Source of the DNA: Caldilineaceae bacterium
GTDB lineage: Bacteria; Chloroflexota; Anaerolineae; Caldilineales; Caldilineaceae
Assembly: GCA_019637695.1 (NCBI GenBank)
Contig: JAHBVG010000059.1
Span: forward strand, 1 to 41,302
Direction of reading: 5' to 3'
DNA: 41,302 bases
Positions 1-6,183 of this stretch are shown here, in pieces. The stretch's first letter is position 1; every line of letters starts with the position of its first letter. The notes beneath the pieces are model-generated. The model saw only the letters and a list, made by a program, of their open reading frames with translations. It was not told where the DNA came from and ran no database searches. Both the position numbers and the translations under genes were made by a program.

Positions 1-151
1 TTCGTATTGAAGAATGTTATCCGGCATGAACGGGGTATCCTGTCATCACGGTGGGTTCCGGCTGGCAAGAACAGCATCCTGGCTGTTTCGGGTGTAGTCC
101 ATTGTATCACAACTGCCTGCGCTGGTTGATACCTCTACCCCTGCACAATGG

Positions 152-157
152 TATAAT
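152..157 (+). promoter_or_regulatory. Possible -10 element for the exporter gene
   Basis: A perfect TATAAT lies about 37 bases before the exporter start. The best upstream -35 candidate, TTGATA at 126-131, is 20 bases away, longer than the usual 16-18, so only the -10 is convincing. No operator-like repeat is seen in bases 1-193. Confidence 0.35.
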
Positions 158-193
158 CGGCTATCTCTCGCCACCACGTAAGGTCCCCTATCT

Positions 194-2350
194 ATGTTCC
201 GTTCCAAACGCGTCCCTGTGATCTTACAAATGAGCGCGGCGGATTGCGGCGCGGCCTGCCTGGCCATGATCGGCGGCTATTGGGGCGCACAGCTCTCTGT
301 GGGTAGCTGTCAGCGCATCATGGGCGGCAGCGCCAGCGGCGTCACCGCGCTGATGATCGCCCAGGCGGCGCGCCAGATGGGGCTGAAGGTGCAGGCCTTT
401 CGCCACTCCCCCACCGGCCTGGCCCAGGCCGACCTGCCCGCCATCCTCCACTGGCAGGGAACCCACTTTGTCGTGCTGGAATCCTGGCGCGGGGAACGCA
501 TCACTGTGGTGGACCCGGCTCTGGGCCGCCGCACCTTGACCGCCGACGAGCTGGCCGCGGGCTACAGCGGCGTCACCCTCACCTTTGCCCCTGAAACCGA
601 TTTTGCCCAAAAGGTCGTCCCCTACGTCGATGCCAACGGATCGGCGCGCTGGCACCTCTTCCTGGCGCGGGTGCTGGCCGTGCCGGGCATCCGCCCACTG
701 CTGGCGCAGATCGTGGGCGCTTCCTTGCTCTTACAACTGGCCGGGCTGATCCTGCCCGTGACGACCTGGCTGGTGGTGGAGCGCATCCTGCCCAACCCGG
801 CGCAGAACCTGCTCCCCCTGCTGGGCATCGGCCTGCTCGTGGCGGTGGCGGCGCAGGCGGGGATCAGCTTTGGGCGCTCTCTGCTCACCGTGCGCTTCCA
901 ACAACAGTTGGACCGCCACCTCATCCCCGATTTCTTCGCCCACCTGCTGCGCCTGCCCTACAGCTTCTTTCAACAGCGCACCACCGGCGACCTGCTCTCG
1001 CGGCTGGAAGGCAACAGCGCCGTGCGCGATCTTGTCACATCGGGCGTGTTGACCGGCCTCTTGGACGGCGTCCTGGTGCTGCTCTACCTGGTGATCCTCT
1101 ACCTACAGTTTCCGCTCTTCGGGTGGGTCGTCACCGGCACAGCGCTGGCCCACCTGCTCCTCCTCTCGCTGAGTCTACGCCGTGTACACGAACTGAGCCA
1201 ACTGGCGCTGGCAACCCAGGCCGCCGAGGAGAGCTTCGCCGTGCAGGTGCTGCGCGGCATCGAATCGGTGAAGGCGGCGGGGACGGAGACGTGGATCGCC
1301 GCGCAGTGGCGCGACGGCTTTGACGCCAGCCTCAAAGCCGTCGCCGCCCGCGGACGTTACCTGGCTGGCGTCGACAGCCTCTTTCTGCTCATCAGCACGG
1401 CCACGCCGCTGCTCCTCCTCTGGCTGGGGACCGGCGCTGTGCAGGATGGGCAGTTGGAACTCGGCCAGATGTTGGGGTTGGTGGTACTCGCCAGCGCCAG
1501 CCTGGCCCCGCTGGGCAGCCTGGCTGGCTACATCCACCAGGCGCAGCAGATCTGGGCCTACCTGGAGCGCATGGGCGATGTGCTGGAGAGCGCGCCGGAG
1601 GAAGCCGAGCCGGATCAGATGCCCCTATCCCTGACCGGCAGCATCGAGGTGAGCGATCTCTGCTTCCGCTACGCCGGGCAAGGGGAGTTCACCCTGGCGC
1701 AGATCTCGTTTGCGCTGAAGCCAGGGGAAAAAGTGGCCCTGGTCGGCCCCACCGGCGCGGGGAAGAGTACGCTGGTGCGCCTGCTCTTGGGCCTCTACAA
1801 GCCCGACGCGGGGGAAATCTGCTACGACGGACGTCCGTTGGCAGATCTGGGGTTGACTCGCCTGCGCCGGCAGATCGGCGTGGTGCTGCAAGATTCCTTC
1901 CTCGTCGGCGGCACGATCCGCCAGAACATCGCCCTGCACCAGCCCGACATGCCCCTGGCCCAGGTCATGGCCGCGGCGCGGCTGGCGGGCATCCACGAGG
2001 AGATCGAGCGGCTGCCCATGAAGTATGAAAGCTGGGTGGGGGAAGGAGGCAGCGCGCTTTCCGGCGGACAGCGCCAACGGCTGGTGCTGGCCCGCGCCCT
2101 CGCCCCGCGCCCCAAGATCCTCATCCTCGACGAGGCCACCAGCCATCTGGACGCCGCCACCGAAGCGACGATCCAGCAAACGCTGGATGATCTTGAGGCC
2201 ACCTGCCTGATCGTGGCGCACCGTCTCAGCACCGTGCGCCGCGCCGACCGCATCCTCGTGCTGGATCGGGGGCGCATTGTGGAACGCGGCAACCACGACG
2301 ATCTGATCGAGCAGAGCGGACTCTACAGCCGTCTCCACGCCCAGCCTTGA
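194..2350 (+). CDS. lanT: Peptidase-containing ABC transporter (C39 peptidase, PCAT/LanT type)
   Basis: This 718-residue inner-membrane exporter should cleave double-glycine leaders and export the mature peptide. The N-terminal C39 peptidase (about 1-140) has Cys18 in the motif SAADCGAAC, His91 in THFVVL and Asp107 in VVDP, a complete catalytic triad. Residues about 155-450 form the transmembrane domain. The C-terminal ATPase has Walker A GPTGAGKST (near 517), signature LSGGQRQR (near 622) and Walker B ILILDEATSHLD. Length matches the family. It is on the opposite strand from two precursor genes whose leaders end in LVGGG (5058-5399 and 5531-5890), the expected substrates. The ATG at 194 puts the catalytic Cys where the family has it; its upstream AAGG is a weak ribosome site. 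The family is certain; the substrate is inferred. Confidence 0.95.
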   Translation: MFRSKRVPVILQMSAADCGAACLAMIGGYWGAQLSVGSCQRIMGGSASGVTALMIAQAARQMGLKVQAFRHSPTGLAQADLPAILHWQGTHFVVLESWRGERITVVDPALGRRTLTADELAAGYSGVTLTFAPETDFAQKVVPYVDANGSARWHLFLARVLAVPGIRPLLAQIVGASLLLQLAGLILPVTTWLVVERILPNPAQNLLPLLGIGLLVAVAAQAGISFGRSLLTVRFQQQLDRHLIPDFFAHLLRLPYSFFQQRTTGDLLSRLEGNSAVRDLVTSGVLTGLLDGVLVLLYLVILYLQFPLFGWVVTGTALAHLLLLSLSLRRVHELSQLALATQAAEESFAVQVLRGIESVKAAGTETWIAAQWRDGFDASLKAVAARGRYLAGVDSLFLLISTATPLLLLWLGTGAVQDGQLELGQMLGLVVLASASLAPLGSLAGYIHQAQQIWAYLERMGDVLESAPEEAEPDQMPLSLTGSIEVSDLCFRYAGQGEFTLAQISFALKPGEKVALVGPTGAGKSTLVRLLLGLYKPDAGEICYDGRPLADLGLTRLRRQIGVVLQDSFLVGGTIRQNIALHQPDMPLAQVMAAARLAGIHEEIERLPMKYESWVGEGGSALSGGQRQRLVLARALAPRPKILILDEATSHLDAATEATIQQTLDDLEATCLIVAHRLSTVRRADRILVLDRGRIVERGNHDDLIEQSGLYSRLHAQP

Positions 2351-2379
2351 CGCTGGTTCTACCCCAAGAAACAAACATT

Positions 2380-2419
2380 TTAACGCAAAGACGCAGAGAG
2401 GCAGAGGCGCAGAGTCTCT
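2380..2419. repeat. Low-complexity intergenic repeat
   Basis: Degenerate purine-rich units (AACGCAAAGACGCAGAG, then GGCAGAGGCGCAGAG) lie in the gap between the exporter and the antitoxin remnant. Such units are common intergenic repeats in Chloroflexota and cyanobacteria. No coding role is seen. Confidence 0.5.
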
Positions 2420-2488
2420 TGTTGCCACTTTCCACCATTGAGAAAATCGTCTTTGACAAGTTGTCACGAACAGTGCTAATTTGGTTTC

Positions 2489-2723
2489 ATGAAAACATTT
2501 ACTGTTGGCGAATTCAAAACAGATTTCTCAGAGATCATCGCACGCGTGCGCGCCGGTGAAGAGATCATCATCAGCTACGGCAAGAAAAAAAGAGAAAGTC
2601 GCTGTTCTTATTCCGTATGCTGCGTACAAATCCAAGAAGATTCGGCTGGGGTTGTTGCAGGATAGAACGCTCAAAATTCACGACGACTTCAAAATGACAG
2701 AAGAAGAGATGTTGGCGCTATGA
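2489..2723 (+). pseudogene. Frameshifted Phd/YefM-type antitoxin
   Basis: The ATG at 2489 opens MKTFTVGEFKTDFSEIIARV, a typical Phd/YefM antitoxin N-terminus, continuing through EEIIISYGKKK. At a run of seven A (2585-2591) the frame shifts. Removing one A restores GKKKEKVAVLIPY and an open frame to TGA at 2721-2723, about 77 residues, the normal size. The gene is therefore broken by one extra base. A sequencing error in the homopolymer, true decay or slippage-restored expression are all possible. The stop overlaps the next ATG as ATGA, the usual antitoxin-toxin arrangement. Confidence 0.8.
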
Positions 2724-2839
2724 TTTACCTGCTCGACACCCATATTGAAGGCGGAGGTTTGCCATGCGCACTTTTTCCGCTACCAACCTGCGCAATGACC
2801 TGTTCAACTTCTTGGACATCGTTGAATCGGGAGAAGTGA
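2720..2839 (+). pseudogene. Stub of a PIN-domain (VapC-like) toxin
   Basis: The ATG at 2720 overlaps the preceding antitoxin stop and begins MIYLLDTHI, the classic start of a PIN-domain ribonuclease with its first catalytic Asp. After nine codons (2746) homology ends abruptly: the frame runs into the ribosome site and coding region of the next antitoxin and stops at 2839. The rest of the toxin is missing. This looks like a deletion that fused two antitoxin-toxin modules. The 39-residue reading frame is unlikely to be functional. Confidence 0.65.
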
Positions 2840-3021
2840 TCGTCATTCAGCGCAACAACCAGGAGGTTGCCCGTCTCGTCCCTGCTGCTGGGGACAATTG
2901 GCGGGACAACATGAGCGTGAAAGTAAAACTGCTCATCCCTCCCAATGAGCTGATTCAATCGCTGGATGATGTTTGGGAGGATGTAACTGCTCAAGCAACC
3001 AGTCGAGTGAGCGCTGATTGA
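2764..3021 (+). CDS. Phd/YefM-type antitoxin, apparently orphan
   Basis: This 85-residue protein opens MRTFSATNLRNDLFNFLDIV and has EVIVIQRNNQEVARLVP, the Phd/YefM DNA-binding fold with its conserved arginine-valine strand. The C-terminal part (about 55-85, IPPNELIQSLDDVWEDV) would be the toxin-binding segment. GGAGG lies about eight bases before the ATG. It normally would bind and neutralise a toxin and repress its own operon. No intact toxin follows: an inverted repeat at 3045-3119 and only the 3' end of a PIN gene (3146-3292) lie downstream. It may be a relic or an anti-addiction orphan. Confidence 0.75.
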   Translation: MRTFSATNLRNDLFNFLDIVESGEVIVIQRNNQEVARLVPAAGDNWRDNMSVKVKLLIPPNELIQSLDDVWEDVTAQATSRVSAD

Positions 3022-3044
3022 GTAGCCGAGTCTGCGAGGGCTAA

Positions 3045-3119
3045 GGCGCAACGCCTGTGCCAAACGAAATCAAGCGAACGGGTCTACCCCTTGGTTTCGT
3101 TTGGTACAGGCGCTGCGCC
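3045..3119. repeat. Imperfect 29-bp inverted repeat
   Basis: Arms 3045-3073 and 3091-3119 are complementary with three mismatches and a 17-base spacer. The element sits 23 bases after the antitoxin stop and just before the surviving toxin end, so it may mark the rearrangement that removed the toxin's 5' part. It could also act as a 3' hairpin. Confidence 0.75.
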
Positions 3120-3145
3120 ATAACGCCTGAATGTGGAAGCGATAG

Positions 3146-3292
3146 AGATGTCCAGCGACGGTTGCCCTGCCCGATCATCACAAAGATCCGTTTGATCGCC
3201 TGCTCGTTGCCCAGGCCAACCGGCGTACCATGACATTGGTGACCAGAGACGCCGAACTGTCTGAGTATGAGGTGTCTCTGGTCTGGATGTAG
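3146..3292 (+). pseudogene. 3' fragment of a PIN-domain toxin
   Basis: The plus strand encodes LPDHHKDPFDRLLVAQA followed by TMTLVTRD and ends at a TAG (3290-3292) after SLVWM. These are hallmark C-terminal PIN motifs: LPxHHxDPFDRLLxAQA and the TLVTRD acidic site. An in-frame stop at 3143-3145 blocks the 5' side, and no start or ribosome site precedes it. It is a truncated toxin, originally partner of the antitoxin at 2764-3021 or of the stub at 2720. Confidence 0.75.
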
Positions 3293-3316
3293 CCTGGCAT
3301 AACTCCTTTTCCCTCT

Positions 3317-5041
3317 TCATTCCCCTTTCTTCGCCCGGATGGCGCTGCTGGTGAAGCGCATCATCAGCTCCTGCAAGAGGGTCGGCTCCAGCTCCCCCAA
3401 GAGGCTCTGCACATCCGCGGGTAGCTTGTCCAGCAGCTCGTCCGGGGTGTGGCGGCGCTGGATGTCGATGTGGATGTCGCAAAAGCCCCCTGTCTCCAGC
3501 AACTCGGTAAACTGGTCCATGGTCAGCGCGCCGAAGATACACCCCGCGCAGTTCATCGCGATCTGGATCGCCTCTTCCGAGATGGGAAACTCGCTCAGAT
3601 CCCCGTCTACCATCACTTCGGCGAGGGCGAGACGTCCGCCCGGTTTCAGCACCCTGTAGGCTTCGGCCAGGGCCACGCTTTGCTCTGGGGAGAGGTTGAT
3701 GACGCAGTTCGCCATCACCACATCCACGGCACTGTCGGCCAGGGGCAGGGATTCGATCTCGCCCTGGCGAAATTCCACATTCGTCGCCCCGACTTTGGCC
3801 CCGTTGAGCCGGGCCAGCTCCACCATCTTGTCGGTCATGTCCACGCCGTAGACAAAGCCGGTCGGCCCCACCTGCCGGGCCGCCAGCAGCACATCCAAAC
3901 CGCAGCCGCAGCCCAGATCCAGCACCACTTCCCCTGCTTGCAGGGCGGCGATGGCGTGGGGATTGCCGCAGGCGATGGAGCCGGAAACAATGCTTTGGGG
4001 CAGGCCGATCAACTCCTCGTCCCGATAGAATGCGCTGCCGTAACGCCCCTCGCTCTCCGTGGGGCCATCATCGGGCGCAGCAGATCCCTGCAAATTCTCC
4101 TCGGCCATGCGCCCGTAAAAATTTTGCAGGTCCGCTTTGATGGCGTCGGGTGTGCCAGGCTCCCTCTCATCAACCCCCAACACTTTCTCGCTGGTCCACT
4201 CCTCATATTCCTCCAAAATCCTGTCGGGGAAGGAGCGGCGGGACCATTCCAGCATAGGCGCGTTGTCAGGAGCGACCCGCCAGTACATATCCTCCATACC
4301 GATCTGCCAGCAGCGCCGGGTGACTTCGCCGATGAGCATCTTGCCCAGCCGCTGCCGGGGCGGGTAGACGTAGAGGATGTCGATGAGGAGTTGCAGGGGC
4401 TTCTCCCGCACGGCGCAGACCCAGCCCGCCACCCTACCCTCATGGCGCAGGACGAAGCTGGTCTCCCCATCCCACGCCTCTCTGGGGCGCGCAAACGGGG
4501 AAAGTGTAGGCGGATAGCGACCCTCTTCCCCCAGTTTGGCGATAGCTTGCAGATCGGCCTCGGTCACATCCGGCCAGGGGACCACCTCGTAAGGCGGCTC
4601 GAAGCGGAGCTGCTGGACCCACTCCAGGCTGAGCGCGTCCTGTTCTCGTGTCGTCCAGAAGACGATGTGGCTGAGGGTCGGCGAGTCCCAGCCCCGCTTC
4701 TGCAGGACCCGCTCGAAGGCCGGGGTGTGCTCGTCCGGGCGGTAGAGGGCTTGGAGTTTGCCGATGCCGGAACCCTGGGCGGCTTCCTCCACCGCGGCCA
4801 ACAGGGCCGTGCCAATCCCCGCCCCACGATAGGCCGGCAGCACGTAGAGATCCAGCAACTGGGCGGCTTCGTCGTTGGTATGGACGACCGCCACGCCCGC
4901 CGGTTGCCCCCAGAAGGATGCGCCCAAGGCCAGCAGATTAGGATCGGTGCTGATGTCAAGTACAACTTGGCGCAGGCCCGGACGCACCATCAGTGCAAAC
5001 GGCTGCACCGAGCGGGCGTCGAGTGGATCAATGGCGATCAT
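3317..5041 (-). CDS. Tandem GNAT acyltransferase-ArsM-like SAM methyltransferase fusion
   Basis: This 574-residue cytoplasmic enzyme has three domains. Residues about 1-135 are a GNAT fold with the acyl-CoA loop YRGAGIGTAL (71-80). Residues about 150-285 are a second GNAT with a weaker loop (RQRLGKML, 229-236). Residues about 330-574 are a class I SAM methyltransferase with VVLDLGCGCGLD (372-383) and the acidic loop GVDMT. It resembles arsenite methyltransferases: Cys358 in ACGNP, Cys446 in NCVINLS and Cys498/501 in NCAGCIFGAL match the positions of the three arsenic-binding cysteines of ArsM. The ATG at 5041 is chosen because GGGGAGG lies about six bases upstream and a longer reading would overlap the precursor gene. 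It starts 17 bases after that precursor's stop, so it is probably co-transcribed and a peptide-modifying enzyme. A separate arsenic function is the alternative. Domains are firm, the substrate is unknown. Confidence 0.85.
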   Translation of the reverse strand: MIAIDPLDARSVQPFALMVRPGLRQVVLDISTDPNLLALGASFWGQPAGVAVVHTNDEAAQLLDLYVLPAYRGAGIGTALLAAVEEAAQGSGIGKLQALYRPDEHTPAFERVLQKRGWDSPTLSHIVFWTTREQDALSLEWVQQLRFEPPYEVVPWPDVTEADLQAIAKLGEEGRYPPTLSPFARPREAWDGETSFVLRHEGRVAGWVCAVREKPLQLLIDILYVYPPRQRLGKMLIGEVTRRCWQIGMEDMYWRVAPDNAPMLEWSRRSFPDRILEEYEEWTSEKVLGVDEREPGTPDAIKADLQNFYGRMAEENLQGSAAPDDGPTESEGRYGSAFYRDEELIGLPQSIVSGSIACGNPHAIAALQAGEVVLDLGCGCGLDVLLAARQVGPTGFVYGVDMTDKMVELARLNGAKVGATNVEFRQGEIESLPLADSAVDVVMANCVINLSPEQSVALAEAYRVLKPGGRLALAEVMVDGDLSEFPISEEAIQIAMNCAGCIFGALTMDQFTELLETGGFCDIHIDIQRRHTPDELLDKLPADVQSLLGELEPTLLQELMMRFTSSAIRAKKGE

Positions 5042-5057
5042 CTGGACCTCCCCGACC

Positions 5058-5399
5058 TCAGCAGGAACTCTGGGATGTGTGGACGGCAGGACGATTGGCT
5101 GCCCTTGTGTTGCCGCCACTGACCAGTATCTTGTGTGGTCGCAATGTCCGCCCGCCGCCGACCAGGGCCAGATCCAGATCGTCCAGAGGCAGGGCATCCA
5201 AGGATGGCGGGGCCGGGGGCAGGACCAGATAGTGCTGGCCCGGCGTCTCTTCCAGCACGGTGATGCGCATCCCCGGCGGCAGTTCCACGCCCAGCAGGTC
5301 GGCGATGGCGGCTTTCGGGTCGTCCAGCAGGCGCTGACGGGAAGCGGGATCAGCGCTGGCTTTTTCGATGAGTTGGCTTTCGATCTCGTGTCGGTTCAT
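5058..5399 (-). CDS. NHLP-leader RiPP precursor peptide A
   Basis: This 113-residue precursor has a nitrile-hydratase-alpha-like leader (NHLP): RQRLLDDPKAAIADLLGVEL at 21-40, PPGMRITVLEETPGQHYLVL, then PLDDLDLALVGGG ending at residue 83. Cleavage after the glycines by the C39 exporter would release a core of about 30 residues, starting RTLRPHK and ending TSQSSC. The core has Ser and Thr for dehydration, one Cys (the last residue) and one Lys (90). The ATG at 5399 has AAGGAG ten bases upstream. It is the first gene of a pair with the GNAT-methyltransferase (17-base gap). Most likely substrate of the LanM at 23648-26374. The NHLP assignment is strong; the final structure is unknown. Confidence 0.9.
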   Translation of the reverse strand: MNRHEIESQLIEKASADPASRQRLLDDPKAAIADLLGVELPPGMRITVLEETPGQHYLVLPPAPPSLDALPLDDLDLALVGGGRTLRPHKILVSGGNTRAANRPAVHTSQSSC

Positions 5400-5422
5400 G
5401 TGAATGTTTCTCCTTTTTGTTG

Positions 5423-5441
5423 GTACGGTTGAAAACCGCAC
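5423..5441. repeat. TACGGTT/AACCGCA palindrome
   Basis: A short palindrome lies just upstream of the ribosome site of precursor A. Near-identical copies lie at 6024-6042 (upstream of the relic leader), 6101-6119 and 36916-36934, all intergenic. The shared context of the first two suggests that the palindrome and leader start were duplicated together. Confidence 0.6.
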
Positions 5442-5490
5442 ATGATGGCTTTCAACGAATCCCCTAATCTCCTAATCTCCCAATCTCTTC

Positions 5491-5523
5491 TTATCTCTTG
5501 ATGCTTGGCAGGTAGATCTCCAT
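5491..5523 (-). pseudogene. Orphan secreted-protein C-terminal tail
   Basis: Read on the minus strand this segment encodes MEIYLPSIKR and a TAA. It matches the C-terminal tails of the five exported proteins nearby (for example LYLPSVTR and LYLPVITR). It lies eight bases beyond the stop of precursor B, out of its frame, with no gene body attached. It looks like the 3' remnant of a deleted exported protein. The short length keeps confidence moderate. Confidence 0.55.
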
Positions 5524-5530
5524 TCGGCTG

Positions 5531-5890
5531 TCAGCAGGAACTGCGCTGGCTGCTCCGGGCATTGGACGCGGAGGCTCTCGTGTTGCTCACCCCACATTTG
5601 ATCGCGTGAGGCCGCATCGTCCGCCCGCCGCCCACCAGGGCCAGTTCCAGATCGTCCAGGGGCAAGGCGTCAAGGTCGAGCGGAGCGGGTGGCAGAATCA
5701 GGTAGTGGTGGCCCGGCGCTTCCTCCAGCACGGTGATGGTCATCCCCGGCGGCAGGGACACGCCCAGCACGTCGGCGATGGCGGCTTTCGGGTCGTCCAG
5801 CAAGCGCTGGCGAAAAGCTGGATCGGCGTTGGCCCGCTTGACGAGGCGGGCTTCCAGCTCCTCTCGGGATGAGGTGAGGGTGGTGATCAT
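5531..5890 (-). CDS. NHLP-leader RiPP precursor peptide B
   Basis: This 119-residue paralogue of precursor A has a nearly identical leader: FRQRLLDDPKAAIADVLGV at 26-44, then PPGMTITVLEEAPGHHYLIL and PLDDLELALVGGG ending at residue 89. The core of about 30 residues begins RTMRPHAIK and ends SSQRSSC. It is Ser-rich, has two Cys (99 and 119) and one Lys (98). The first seven core positions and the last three match precursor A (Leu/Met apart) while the middle differs, the conserved-leader and variable-core pattern of multi-substrate lanthipeptide systems. The ATG at 5890 has GGAGAG about nine bases upstream. It lies 131 bases upstream of precursor A in the same direction. Confidence 0.9.
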   Translation of the reverse strand: MITTLTSSREELEARLVKRANADPAFRQRLLDDPKAAIADVLGVSLPPGMTITVLEEAPGHHYLILPPAPLDLDALPLDDLELALVGGGRTMRPHAIKCGVSNTRASASNARSSQRSSC

Positions 5891-5941
5891 GGCGAATTCT
5901 CTCCGATTGTTTGTGTGTACTGGGTTTGTCAGTAGGTGGGA

Positions 5942-6001
5942 CTAATGGCAATCATTGCTGGCTTTTTCAATGAGTTGGCTCTCGATCTCAAGTCGGTTCA
6001 T
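5942..6001 (-). pseudogene. Relic of a third NHLP leader
   Basis: The minus strand encodes MNRLEIESQLIEKAS and stops after NDCH. The first 15 residues match precursor A's N-terminus (MNRHEIESQLIEKAS) except one position. The ribosome site (AGAGGAG) and upstream palindrome are retained. The rest of the leader and the core are gone. This is a truncated duplicate and shows recent turnover of precursor genes. Confidence 0.8.
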
Positions 6002-6023
6002 GCGGATGATTCTCCTCTTGTAG

Positions 6024-6119
6024 GTGCGGTTGAAAACCGCACATGATGGGATTTGTGCTTGTGCTATTTCTAAACACGTACCTTCGCCGTTTGCGTAATC
6101 GTGCGGTTAGAAACCGCAC
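6024..6119. repeat. Two GTGCGGTT palindromes
   Basis: Two copies of the family palindrome, at 6024-6042 and 6101-6119, lie between the NHL gene and the relic leader. Nearby (6147-6183) are several CTAATCTC-type simple repeats, also present at 5461-5490. No gene is seen in 6002-6183. Confidence 0.6.
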
Positions 6120-6183
6120 CTACGATGGGGAGATTGACCCACGCCAATCCCCCAATCTCTTAATCCCCTAATCTCCTAATCTC

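Noticed and set aside
3084..3542. A 152-residue minus-strand frame
   Set aside because: It overlaps the methyltransferase C-terminus and the toxin fragment and shows no family features.
3449..5122. A 557-residue open frame on the plus strand
   Set aside because: It lies wholly opposite the GNAT-GNAT-methyltransferase gene, has no recognisable motif and follows its codon pattern in reverse.
5042..5197. N-terminal extension of the methyltransferase fusion to 5197
   Set aside because: It would run through the precursor core in another frame; a good ribosome site supports the ATG at 5041.
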